Assembly (NCBI GenBank): GCA_964643965.1
Contig: CAZXVH010000157.1
Span: 1 to 9,871 of the forward strand
Direction: 5' to 3'
DNA length: 9,871 bases
Source: GCA-2746795 sp964643965
Lineage (GTDB): Bacteria; Chloroflexota; Anaerolineae; Promineifilales; Promineifilaceae
Part shown: in pieces, positions 1-6,203 of the stretch
Layout of the letters: every line of letters begins with the position of its first letter
How positions within the stretch are numbered: position 1 is the first letter of the stretch
Translations under genes and position numbers: made by a program
Notes under the pieces: model-generated
What the model saw: the letters and a program-made list of their open reading frames with translations, nothing else
What the model was told of the DNA's origin: nothing
Database searches by the model: none

Positions 1-785
1 ACCCAGCCGCCATCGACGGAAAGAGTGCTGCCGGTGATATAGCTGCTGGCATCGGAACAGAGGAAAAGCACGGCATCGGCCACGTCTTGGGCTGCGCCCG
101 CACGGTTGAGCGGGATGTTTGCCTGGATGTGATTCTCGCCGGTTTGCTCACCGATAAAGGCGGCGGTGCGCGGCGTGTCGATGAGGCCGGGCAGGATGGT
201 GTTGACGCGGATGCCGTATTGGGCGAATTCACGGGCGCACTCCCGGGCAAAGCCCACCATGCCCGCTTTGCTGGCGCAGTAGGCGGCTCTATCTGGTAGG
301 GAAACGGCCGTTCCTGCCATCGCCCCAATATTCACAATCACGCCGCCTTCACCCTTCGCTTCGGCCAGGCCGTCGTGCTTGTCAAACACGCCGCCCATCA
401 CCCGGCCACACAGTTGGCTCATAAAAAATGTCCCTTTCAGGTTCACGTCAAGGGTGCGCTGCCAATCCCACTCGTCGAGTTTCATGATAGGTTTGGCCGG
501 TTCCACCGAGGCGTTGTTGACCAAAATGTGCAGGCCGCCGAACTCGGCGCGGGTGGTTTCGATGAGGTGGGCGCATTGGTATTTGTTGGCGATGTCGGCG
601 GCGATGCCGATGGCCTGGCCGCCTGCTTGTTGGATGGCAACGGCCGTTTTCTCTGCCCGATCCGGGTTAATATCATTCACCGCCACGTTGGCGCCCGCCG
701 CCGCCAGCGTGTGGGCAATGGCCGCGCCAATGCCCTGACCGGCGCCGGTGACGATAGCCACTTTGTTGTCTAAGCGTAATTCCAT
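1..785 (-). CDS. SDR-family NAD(P)-dependent oxidoreductase (C-terminal end cut by window edge)
   Basis: Partial gene: 261 codons are visible from ATG at 785, ending at ...SVDGGW, the usual last strand of classical short-chain dehydrogenases, so only a few residues are missing. It has a Rossmann fold with the cofactor motif TGAGQGIG (residues 13-20). Asp38 follows beta-2, which favours NAD(H). Further landmarks are NNAS (90-93), the structural Asn115 in DVNLKGTF, the YCASK active site (Tyr169, Lys173) and PGLIDTP (199-205). The expected reaction is reversible oxidation or reduction of a hydroxyl/keto group in the cytoplasm; the substrate cannot be told. Two oddities: the catalytic Ser position is Ala155 (NIGAMAG), and an acidic/basic insertion of about 14 residues (roughly 131-146) precedes that strand. 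A weak GAGGG ribosome site precedes the ATG. A 30-bp-family hairpin repeat lies in the leader. FabG-like or glucose 1-dehydrogenase-like names are possible, but none is certain. Confidence 0.93.
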   Translation of the reverse strand, partial: MELRLDNKVAIVTGAGQGIGAAIAHTLAAAGANVAVNDINPDRAEKTAVAIQQAGGQAIGIAADIANKYQCAHLIETTRAEFGGLHILVNNASVEPAKPIMKLDEWDWQRTLDVNLKGTFFMSQLCGRVMGGVFDKHDGLAEAKGEGGVIVNIGAMAGTAVSLPDRAAYCASKAGMVGFARECAREFAQYGIRVNTILPGLIDTPRTAAFIGEQTGENHIQANIPLNRAGAAQDVADAVLFLCSDASSYITGSTLSVDGGW

Positions 786-802
786 GATTCCCTCTTTATC
801 CC

Positions 803-829
803 TGGGAGCGCGGACAGCTTGTCCGCTTT
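803..829 (-). repeat. Single dispersed copy of the GCGGACA-AGC-TGTCCGC hairpin repeat
   Basis: On the minus strand this reads GCGGACAAGCTGTCCGC followed by GCTCCC. It is the same unit that forms the array at 3854-4110 on the plus strand. Arms of 7 bp flank a 3-nt AGC loop. It lies in the sense orientation about 18 nt upstream of the SDR start codon, inside the likely 5' leader. Confidence 0.85.
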
Positions 830-844
830 CCCATTTTTTGTAGG

Positions 845-850
845 AGTATA
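845..850 (-). promoter_or_regulatory. Candidate -10 box (TATACT) for the SDR gene
   Basis: The minus strand reads TATACT, 5 of 6 matches to the sigma-70 -10 consensus, about 60 nt upstream of the SDR start. No good -35 is visible at 16-18 nt spacing, so the call is weak. An AACGGCCGTT palindrome lies about 30 nt further upstream, at 880-889. Confidence 0.25.
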
Positions 851-925
851 CGGGATTTGAGGATGGGGATCGAATGGGAAACGGCCGTTGCCCATTTTAC
901 CAGCCCGCCAGACCATCTTCCACAT

Positions 926-963
926 AAAAAAGCGCCTGGCTTTATGCAAAAGCCAGGCGCTTT
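926..963 (-). terminator. Intrinsic (rho-independent) terminator
   Basis: A perfect 15-bp stem (929-943 with 949-963; GC-rich core AGCGCCTGGC) has a 5-nt loop. On the minus strand the stem is followed by six T residues (complement of the A run 926-931). It lies about 120 nt past the stop of the repeat protein at 1082, which is its evident client, and insulates the SDR gene downstream. Confidence 0.9.
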
Positions 964-986
964 ATATATTCGCTGTAGTCGCATCT

Positions 987-1037
987 CAGTCCCGAAGGGC
1001 TGCTTTCTGACCGTACCACCTCTGGTAAAAATGTCAG
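987..1037 (-). other. Structured 3' untranslated region (two hairpins ahead of the terminator)
   Basis: On the minus strand the RNA can form a two-part stem: CTGAC/GTCAG (1033-1037 with 1007-1011) enclosing TACCA-GAGG-TGGTA (1014-1027). Next comes a short hairpin capped by a UUCG tetraloop closed by C-G (1002-987, with one C-A mismatch). Together with the terminator this gives three consecutive stem-loops between the stop at 1082 and the T tract. I recognise no known riboswitch or RNA family. It may simply be a stable 3' end, or the source of a small RNA. Confidence 0.45.
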
Positions 1038-1081
1038 GTTATGCCCGCTGCCAGCATAGAATAAAACTTACCGTTTAAAAA

Positions 1082-2200
1082 TTAGGGACAGACATCTGCC
1101 GTGTTATTAAAGAACCAGTTAAATGCATAGAACGGATAGGTATGTCCGGTTTGCGCCCGAATCGAGATACGCGCCTGGCCTTGAAGCTGCACCGGAATGG
1201 CGAACGTATAATCCTGTGTGCCGCCCGTTGTCGAATTTATAGACGAAGGCGTGGCGGGGAACCCATTGATACCGGCCGTATACATTGGCCCCATCGTGAC
1301 AAAAAATGTCTGATTAGGCGGGAAGTTGTTCGTGCGGATGGTCACATTACTGTTTTGAACCACCCTGCAAACCTTGAAGGTGGGGATGCCGGTATAACTA
1401 TCAGTCGGCGGCGGGGGAGTCGGTAGACCGCCGGAACCGGTCGTATTATTGTAGAACCAGTTGTAGGCATAATAGGGATGCGGCCAGGGGTGCCCCGTTT
1501 GCGCCCGGATAGAAATCTGGTAGGAGCCATTCAACTGCGCCGGAATAGACAGCGTCAAATCTTGCTGCCCGCCAGCGCCGGAATTCCAGGCTTCAAATCC
1601 TGACACGGCAAAACCATTGATGCCCTGCGTACCCATCGGCCCCATGGTCCACCTAAAAACCTGATTGGCCGGGAAATTATTCATGCGAACAGTCACATTC
1701 TGGTTAGCAGTAACGCCCAAGATGCTAAAGGTGGGGATACCGGTATAACCAGGCGGTCCCCCAATGCCGGTGGTATTGTTATAAAACCAGTTGAAACTGT
1801 AAAAGCCCTGCGCACTTTCCAAACGGATAGCAATCTGATAAGAGCCTTTTAACTGCTCAGGGATAGCAAAGGTGGCTGGCAAAGAACCACCGGCCCCAGA
1901 ATTGATGGTGGTTACATAATACCCGCCAATCCCTTTAGACCCCATCGGCCCCATCGTCACCACAAAATTTTGATTGGCCGGATAATTGTAGGTCACGATA
2001 GTGACAGTCTGGTCTGTCACCACATTGGTGATAGAAATGGTCGGAATGGTACTGGAAATAGCCAGCCCTGGCCCCACTAATAAAACCAACATCACCACTA
2101 ATAAAATAGCTACCGAACGGTAGCGGGCAAGCGGCAACAGGCGGCGTTTCATGGACGCGCCGGTTGTGCTGCTTTGTTCCTCAGAGTAATTTGTACTCAT
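1082..2200 (-). CDS. Secreted or membrane-anchored protein with three tandem approximately 95-residue beta-type repeats
   Basis: 372 residues from ATG at 2200, chosen because AAGGAGG lies 5 nt upstream (2206-2212). The frame stays open 29 codons further upstream without a ribosome site. A basic stretch (KRRLLPLARYR, 18-28) and a hydrophobic segment (29-48) form a signal peptide or N-terminal anchor. The rest is three repeats (about 52-144, 155-254, 271-367). Each carries a (V/F)TIxxNNFPxNQ-like start, TMGPM, G(I)NG, a Gly/Ser/Thr-rich turn, F(A)IPxQLxG, ISIRAQTGH and a closing NWF(Y/F)NNT. Linkers are short and Gly/Pro-rich, with PPPP before repeat 3. The alternating strand pattern suggests an Ig-like sandwich exposed outside the cell. 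The only cysteines are Cys278 and Cys371, both in repeat 3. No catalytic motif is visible. A structural or adhesive role is inferred only from architecture. It is transcribed alone, between its own terminator and leader. Confidence 0.88.
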   Translation of the reverse strand: MSTNYSEEQSSTTGASMKRRLLPLARYRSVAILLVVMLVLLVGPGLAISSTIPTISITNVVTDQTVTIVTYNYPANQNFVVTMGPMGSKGIGGYYVTTINSGAGGSLPATFAIPEQLKGSYQIAIRLESAQGFYSFNWFYNNTTGIGGPPGYTGIPTFSILGVTANQNVTVRMNNFPANQVFRWTMGPMGTQGINGFAVSGFEAWNSGAGGQQDLTLSIPAQLNGSYQISIRAQTGHPWPHPYYAYNWFYNNTTGSGGLPTPPPPTDSYTGIPTFKVCRVVQNSNVTIRTNNFPPNQTFFVTMGPMYTAGINGFPATPSSINSTTGGTQDYTFAIPVQLQGQARISIRAQTGHTYPFYAFNWFFNNTADVCP

Positions 2201-2205
2201 CTGAT

Positions 2206-2212
2206 CCTCCTT
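2206..2212 (-). promoter_or_regulatory. Ribosome binding site deciding the start of the repeat protein
   Basis: AAGGAGG on the minus strand with a 5-nt spacer to ATG at 2200. It is near-perfect anti-16S complementarity, so this start is preferred over the in-frame ATG at 2287. Confidence 0.85.
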
Positions 2213-2344
2213 GATAGTTTGGAACAATGGGGTAAGCGCTGCGCATACGGATTGGGACACATTCAATTTTCGTATGATGCACCACAAGGGGTGGTGTCTG
2301 AAACCGACTTACCATTTTTCTTCTATACGAAGTTGACAGAAAGT

Positions 2345-2350
2345 ATTATA
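2345..2350 (-). promoter_or_regulatory. Candidate -10 box (TATAAT) for the repeat-protein gene
   Basis: A perfect TATAAT on the minus strand in an AT-rich patch would give a leader of about 135 nt. The -35 position (around 2368-2373) is poor, so an activator or a different sigma factor may be needed if the site is real. The leader also contains a small CACCAC/GTGGTG hairpin (2280-2296). Confidence 0.35.
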
Positions 2351-2375
2351 TAAGAAAGTATCATTAAATTTCTAT

Positions 2376-2389
2376 AGAACGCACGTTCT
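2376..2389. promoter_or_regulatory. LexA (SOS) box-like palindrome
   Basis: AGAACGCACGTTCT matches the Gram-positive LexA/DinR core GAAC-RNRY-GTTC exactly. That LexA site type has also been reported for the Chloroflexota genus Dehalococcoides. It lies just upstream of the presumed -35 of the repeat-protein gene and partly overlaps a second palindrome, TTCTATAGAA (2370-2379). One such match in 10 kb can arise by chance. Confidence 0.35.
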
Positions 2390-2449
2390 TTATTGGGTTT
2401 GGCTGGAAAATCAGATGTTTTTTTATGGGGATGTATAGCGAAGGTGGGG

Positions 2450-2486
2450 ATTGGCGTCAGTTTCCAGAGGGAGAACTGACGCCAAT
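2450..2486 (-). terminator. Hairpin terminator-like element after the M20 peptidase gene
   Basis: A perfect 13-bp inverted repeat (ATTGGCGTCAGTT 2450-2462 and its complement 2474-2486) with an 11-nt loop, starting 7 nt past the stop codon at 2494. No T tract follows in the direction of transcription (the sequence continues CCCCACC), so it may act as a 3'-end stabiliser or a factor-assisted terminator. Confidence 0.6.
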
Positions 2487-2493
2487 TGTTGTA

Positions 2494-3678
2494 TTACCAC
2501 ATCAATTTTTTGGTGACAAAACGCCTGGCCGTCTCTGCTAAAATAGCAGCGCCAATGGGCAAGACAGTCTCATCAATATCGAAGGTGTCGGTATGATGGT
2601 GGCGAGCGGGGCCATCAGCAGGGGCCGCGCCCAGCATAAACATGGCCCCTGGCGCTTTTTGGGTCATGTAAGCAAAGTCTTCGGCGCCCATGCCAAATTC
2701 TTCATTAATAACGGCCGTTTCCCCCACCAGATCCGCCGTCACCTCCCGCAGCCAGTTATTCACCTGGGCATCATTAAACAGCGCCGGATACCCTTTGGTA
2801 ATCTCCAGCTTATAGTCGCCGCCCAACGCCTTGCTCAAACTGAGCGCCCGCTCAATTTCCGCCCACAGTTGTTGGCGCACCGCTTCCTCATGCGACCGGA
2901 TCGTGCCCTGCAAAAACACCTGGTTGGGAATGACATTATGCGCCATGCCGCCGCAAATTTGCCCCAAACTGATCACTGACGGCCGCAGCGGGTTAATTTG
3001 TCGGGAAGGGATAGCGTAGAGCGTATTCAAAATAGGGCCGAGCATAAACAGCGGGTCGCTGCCTGTGTGGGGATAAGCGCCATGCCCGCCATCGCCATAA
3101 ATCCAGGCGTCAAACTGATCCACCGCCGCCAGGCCAAAGCCATCATAAAACCAGGCTTCCCCACTCGGCCTATCCGACCAGACGTGCAGGGCGATCACGG
3201 CATCCACGCCCTCCAGAGCGTCATCGTCGATCATGGCGGTAGCGCCGCTGACGCCATCGGCGTCAAAGCGCTCTTCTGAAGGCTGGAAAAGGAGGCGCAC
3301 ATTGCCCTGCCATTTTTCTTCTCGAAAACTTTGCTGCAATAAGTGGGCCGCACCCAGCAAAATAGCGGTATGGGCATCGTGGCCGCAGGCGTGCATCACG
3401 CCGTCGTTTTGGGAGGCGTAAGCTGCCTCGTTTTTCTCCAGGATGGGCAGCGCGTCCATGTCGGCGCGAATGGCAATGGTAGGGCCATTGCCGCTGCCGA
3501 TTTGGGCCACGACGCCAGTGCGTCCCACGCCTGTTTGCGCCTCAATGCCGATTTCTGCCAGGGTATCAGCCACCAGAGCGGCCGTGCGGAATTCCTGAAA
3601 GCCCAGTTCAGGATGCTGGTGAATATCTCGCCGCAAGCGGATTAATTCAGGCGCGAGGATTTGTGCTTTATGTAACAT
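2494..3678 (-). CDS. M20-family amidohydrolase / metallopeptidase (hippurate hydrolase / N-acyl-amino-acid deacylase type)
   Basis: 394 residues, the usual length for this family, from ATG at 3678 with GGAGG (3683-3687) just upstream. The 35-codon extension to 3783 has no ribosome site and no family similarity. Expected activity: two-metal hydrolysis of an amide bond in N-acyl amino acids or related amides in the cytoplasm; the exact substrate is not readable. Landmarks: RRDIHQHPELGFQE (16-29), the RADMDALP metal region (71-78), MHACGHDAH (95-103, with Cys98, His100 and His103), FQPSEE (131-136, catalytic and metal Glu135/Glu136), ALHVW (163-167), the dimerisation-domain GGHGAYPHTGSDP (197-209), MAHNVIP (245-251), GAEDFA (331-336) and the C-terminal HHHTDTFDIDE (360-370). 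The full set of metal ligands is present, so it should be active. It has no signal peptide and stands alone between two gene-free regions. Confidence 0.95.
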   Translation of the reverse strand: MLHKAQILAPELIRLRRDIHQHPELGFQEFRTAALVADTLAEIGIEAQTGVGRTGVVAQIGSGNGPTIAIRADMDALPILEKNEAAYASQNDGVMHACGHDAHTAILLGAAHLLQQSFREEKWQGNVRLLFQPSEERFDADGVSGATAMIDDDALEGVDAVIALHVWSDRPSGEAWFYDGFGLAAVDQFDAWIYGDGGHGAYPHTGSDPLFMLGPILNTLYAIPSRQINPLRPSVISLGQICGGMAHNVIPNQVFLQGTIRSHEEAVRQQLWAEIERALSLSKALGGDYKLEITKGYPALFNDAQVNNWLREVTADLVGETAVINEEFGMGAEDFAYMTQKAPGAMFMLGAAPADGPARHHHTDTFDIDETVLPIGAAILAETARRFVTKKLMW

Positions 3679-3807
3679 ATTGCCTCCAACAGGAAAATTA
3701 AAGATTAAAGAAATTGAACTTCTGGCGTAAACCAGCACAAGTATAAGTCGATTTGGTAGATAGGGCGACGCTGTTTTATTCAAGATTTTACAGACTGTTT
3801 ACCAACA

Positions 3808-4087
3808 GGATACAACTTTAGGCAATGTTTCCTGTATTTTTAAGTAAGACAGGGCGAACAAGCTGTCCGCGTTCCCTTTTACAGCGGACAAGCTGTCCGC
3901 GCTCCTATTTACAAATGAAGGCCGTAGGTTGGGTTGTTGATCCGGGAAGATGCAACTTTTGGCAGTGTTTCCTGTATTTTTAAGTAAGACAGGGCGGACA
4001 AGCTGTCCGCGCTCCCATTTACGGCGGACAAGCTGTCCGCGTTCCCTTTTACAGCAGACAAGCTGTCTACGCTCCCGTTTACAGCGG
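3808..4087. repeat. 140-bp tandem duplication
   Basis: The stretch starting near 3808 (GATACAACTTTAGGCAATG...) recurs 140 bp later at 3948 (GATGCAACTTTTGGCAGTG...). The shared TTTCCTGTATTTTTAAGTAAGACAGGGCG segment runs straight into hairpin units in both copies. The copies differ by scattered substitutions, so the duplication is not recent. Confidence 0.8.
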
Positions 4088-4110
4088 ACAAGCTGTCCGC
4101 GCTCCCGTTT
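3854..4110 (+). repeat. Array of 30-bp units built on the GCGGACA-AGC-TGTCCGC hairpin
   Basis: Units begin at 3854 and 3884, then at 3994, 4024, 4054 and 4084, exactly 30 bp apart within each block. Each has a 17-nt near-palindrome followed by a GCTCCC(A/G)TTTACA-like spacer. The last unit ends about 15 nt before the AAAGGAGG ribosome site of the membrane-protein gene. The 4054 unit has paired changes (GCAGACA with TGTCTAC) that keep one base pair and lose another; the 3854 unit has one mismatch. Too short and too regular in its spacers to be CRISPR. Confidence 0.85.
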
Positions 4111-4112
4111 AC

Positions 4113-4120
4113 AAAGGAGG
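4113..4120 (+). promoter_or_regulatory. Strong ribosome binding site of the membrane-protein gene
   Basis: AAAGGAGG with a 5-nt spacer to ATG at 4126, immediately after the last hairpin repeat. It fixes the start codon. Confidence 0.85.
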
Positions 4121-4125
4121 CCGAA

Positions 4126-4641
4126 ATGGCAGATGTATATACCGTCACGTTTATTATCATTGGCATTCTGATTAGTTTACCGGCGCTGCTGGTGGGCTTA
4201 ACTTTACTGGCGCCCGGCGTCACCATCCGCACCCAGGTGCGGCTGCGGGAAACACCGGGGAAATCGTTCTGGCTGGGGGCTTTGTTAACGGCCGTTCTGC
4301 TCCCCCTCATCCTCATCACCTTCCAAATCCCAGGGCCGGGTCAGGCATTTGGCGTCGCCCTCGCCATCACCGTGATGGGGCTGGGCAGCCTGGGGGCAGC
4401 TGGCATGGCCCGCCTGCTGGCCGAACGCATCCGTCCCCTGGCCAAACCCAATTCCGACATGATGAACCTGCTGCGCGGCGCAGTGATCTATGAACTGGCC
4501 TGCCTGGTTCCCCTGGTGGGCTGGTTTATCTTCGCTCCGCTGGTGGGCATGATGGTCATGGGCGCGGCCGTCTTCGCCCTGGTCGGTTGGCTGCCAAAAG
4601 CGGTGATCCGTGAACCATTAACAGTCATCAGTGAACAGTGA
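4126..4641 (+). CDS. Small polytopic membrane protein, first gene of the DUF1800-DUF1501 cluster
   Basis: 171 residues, not recognised as a named family. Hydrophobic segments at about 7-29, 48-68, 73-97 and 116-157 (the last long enough for two passes) indicate a 4- or 5-pass inner-membrane protein. Loops carry positive charge: RTQVRLRETPGK (35-46) and RIRPLAKP (101-108). No catalytic or transport signature is seen. The C-terminus (SEQ-stop) is encoded by two CAGTGAA heptamers that belong to the intergenic repeat family, so the original end of the gene may have been altered by the repeat. Only 59 nt separate it from the DUF1800 gene on the same strand, so co-transcription is likely. It could help anchor or organise the two exported proteins, but that is inference from position alone. 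Confidence 0.85.
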   Translation: MADVYTVTFIIIGILISLPALLVGLTLLAPGVTIRTQVRLRETPGKSFWLGALLTAVLLPLILITFQIPGPGQAFGVALAITVMGLGSLGAAGMARLLAERIRPLAKPNSDMMNLLRGAVIYELACLVPLVGWFIFAPLVGMMVMGAAVFALVGWLPKAVIREPLTVISEQ

Positions 4642-4685
4642 AAAGGCTGACCCGCTGATCCCTGTAAACTATACACTGGTCACTG
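4629..4685 (+). repeat. Inverted heptamer-repeat relic between the membrane-protein gene and the DUF1800 gene
   Basis: CAGTGAACAGTG (4629-4640) and CACTGGTCACTG (4674-4685) pair with one mismatch around a 33-nt loop. Both arms are built of the same heptamer (CAGTGAA / YYCACTG) that forms the array at 6230-6341. The left arm contains the stop codon of the upstream gene; the right arm ends just before the GGAGG of the next gene. Confidence 0.65.
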
Positions 4686-4700
4686 CAAACTGGAGGTTCC

Positions 4701-6197
4701 ATGCTTTCTCGTCGTGATTTTCTGAAACTAGGGGGCGTAACGGCCGTTACCGTCGGCGTCACTGGTTGCGGGGTGGCCGGGCAAAAAATGGCCCAACAGC
4801 AGCTGCCAGATCTCCTTCCTCTAGCCCCGCTGTCACCCACGGACCCGGCCCGCCGCCTGCTCAACCGCGCCGGCTACGGACCGCGTCCCGGTGACGTAGC
4901 CCAGGTTCAGGAGATGGGGCTGGCTGCCTACCTGGAGCAGCAGCTGCACCCGGAAGCCATCGACGACCACGCCGCCGACCTCATGCTGCGCCATCTCGAC
5001 TTTCAGCAGATGGACATCAGCCAACTGCTGACCCAGGATGAAGACGATCTCATCTTTGAACTGGTGGGCGCCACCCTGCTGCGGGCCGTTTATTCTCAAC
5101 GGCAGCTTTATGAAGCGATGGTCGAGTTTTGGAGCGATCATTTCAATATCTTCCTGCGTAAAAACAAGGTCATGCCCGCCCTCAAATTCATCGACGACCG
5201 GGACGTGATCCGACCCCACGCCTTGGGTAAATTCCGCGACCTGCTCTACGCCAGCGCCTTCAGCCCGGCCATGCTCGTTTACCTGGACAATGTGCGCAAC
5301 AGTAAAGATGAATCCAATGAAAATTATGGGCGCGAACTGCTGGAACTGCATACCCTGGGCGTTCAGGCAGGCTACACTCAAAAAGATGTACAAGAAGCCG
5401 CTCGGGCCTTGACTGGTCTGGGTGTGCGCCAGCGCGGGGTGCGCCAGGGTCATCTCTTTTTTGATGAAAACGCCCACGATCAAGGGGAAAAGTTTATCCT
5501 GGGCAAGCATTTCCCAGCTAATCAAGGCCAGGATGATATTCACCAATTGCTAGACATGCTCCTGGCAGACCGGCGCACGGCCGTTTTCATTTCAACCAAA
5601 CTGGTGCGCCGCTTCGTAGCCGATGAGCCGCCAACAGCGCTGGTGAATCGCGTTGCCCACACGTTCCAAGAAACGGATGGCGACATTAAAGCGATGCTGC
5701 GCGTTATTTTTCTGAGTGAAGAATTTGCCACAGCGCCGCCGAAATTGAAACGGCCGTTTACCTACCTGGTCTCTACATTGCGAGCAATCCATACCGATTT
5801 GCGTCTGGGGCGTGGGCGGGAAATGGGGCGCTGGCTGCGTTTGCTGGGTCAGGTTCCCTTTCACTGGCCGCCGCCCGATGGCTACCCCGATAGCGCCGAC
5901 GCCTGGGCCGCTAATCTGCTGCCCCGCTGGAACTTCGCCCTGACGCTGGTTAACGAGCAACTGCCGGGGGCTACTGCCCCGTTGGCAGAATTGGTAGAGC
6001 GCGGAAGAGCAGACGATCCCGAAGCGGTTCTTGAATTTTTCAGCAGGCTGCTAAACGGCCGTTCCCTGCTCCCAGCCGAACGCCAACTCTACCAACAATA
6101 TACCGGCGCTGGTTCGTTAGCCGACGCCAACACCCGCCAAAACCTCAAAGACGCCGCCGCCCTCATGCTGGCCAGTCCCGCCTTTCAATGGACATGA
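4701..6197 (+). CDS. DUF1800 family protein, Tat-exported lipoprotein
   Basis: 498 residues from ATG at 4701 with GGAGG (4692-4696) 4 nt upstream. The N-terminus has a twin-arginine motif SRRDFLK (3-9), a short hydrophobic stretch and a lipobox VTGC (20-23). It should therefore be folded in the cytoplasm, exported by Tat and lipid-anchored at Cys23. The family core is complete: RRLLNRAGYGPRPGD (51-65), the MVEFWSDHFNIF helix (140-151), NENYGRELLELHTLG (206-220), DVQEAARALTG (229-239), the HWPPPDGYPD loop (388-397) and a LASPAFQ end (490-496). Length matches the family norm of about 500. The activity of DUF1800 proteins is not established. The family commonly occurs next to DUF1501, as here (stop to next start 158 nt, filled by repeats). 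Three AACGGCCGTT copies lie inside the gene, in different reading frames. Confidence 0.95.
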   Translation: MLSRRDFLKLGGVTAVTVGVTGCGVAGQKMAQQQLPDLLPLAPLSPTDPARRLLNRAGYGPRPGDVAQVQEMGLAAYLEQQLHPEAIDDHAADLMLRHLDFQQMDISQLLTQDEDDLIFELVGATLLRAVYSQRQLYEAMVEFWSDHFNIFLRKNKVMPALKFIDDRDVIRPHALGKFRDLLYASAFSPAMLVYLDNVRNSKDESNENYGRELLELHTLGVQAGYTQKDVQEAARALTGLGVRQRGVRQGHLFFDENAHDQGEKFILGKHFPANQGQDDIHQLLDMLLADRRTAVFISTKLVRRFVADEPPTALVNRVAHTFQETDGDIKAMLRVIFLSEEFATAPPKLKRPFTYLVSTLRAIHTDLRLGRGREMGRWLRLLGQVPFHWPPPDGYPDSADAWAANLLPRWNFALTLVNEQLPGATAPLAELVERGRADDPEAVLEFFSRLLNGRSLLPAERQLYQQYTGAGSLADANTRQNLKDAAALMLASPAFQWT

Positions 6198-6203
6198 CAG
6201 GCG

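Larger units (their letters stand above)
3679..4125. other. Gene-free repeat region between divergent genes
   Basis: 447 bp between the divergent starts of the M20 gene and the membrane-protein gene. The left 130 bp is AT-rich and presumably carries the M20 promoter; a TATACT on the minus strand at 3740-3745 is the best -10 but lacks a -35. The rest is filled by a 140-bp duplication and six hairpin units. Open frames crossing it (such as minus 3909-4319 with a 10-residue SADSLSAVNG period) are translations of the repeat, not genes. Confidence 0.7.

Noticed and set aside
375..773. Plus-strand open frames across the SDR gene
   Set aside because: The minus strand encodes a continuous, motif-complete SDR, so the plus-strand frames are shadows.
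964..1081. T-box or TPP riboswitch (AGGTGGTAC and CTGAGA-like words on the minus strand)
   Set aside because: The words are isolated, the order and companion helices are wrong, and the element lies after a gene rather than before an aminoacyl-tRNA or thiamine gene.
2333..2364. Plus-strand promoter starting with a perfect TTGACA
   Set aside because: No -10 at 16-18 nt spacing and no plus-strand gene downstream for 1.7 kb.
3679..3783. 35-residue N-terminal extension of the M20 peptidase
   Set aside because: GGAGG just before ATG 3678 and the normal family N-terminus favour the shorter form; the extension is AT-rich non-coding sequence.
3854..4110. CRISPR array
   Set aside because: Thirty-base units are repeated end to end with spacers that are themselves nearly identical (about 13 bases, CTCCC(A/G)TTTACA type). 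There are no unique 30-40-base spacers and no cas genes.
3909..4319. Minus-strand reading frame encoding a SADSLSAVNG-type repetitive protein
   Set aside because: It is the translation of the 30-bp hairpin units plus the antisense of the membrane-protein gene; there is no ribosome site and its periodicity equals the DNA repeat.
4833..5546. 237-codon minus-strand open frame inside the DUF1800 gene
   Set aside because: Antisense of a clearly conserved gene; the long open frame follows from GC-rich third positions, and the product has no recognisable motifs.
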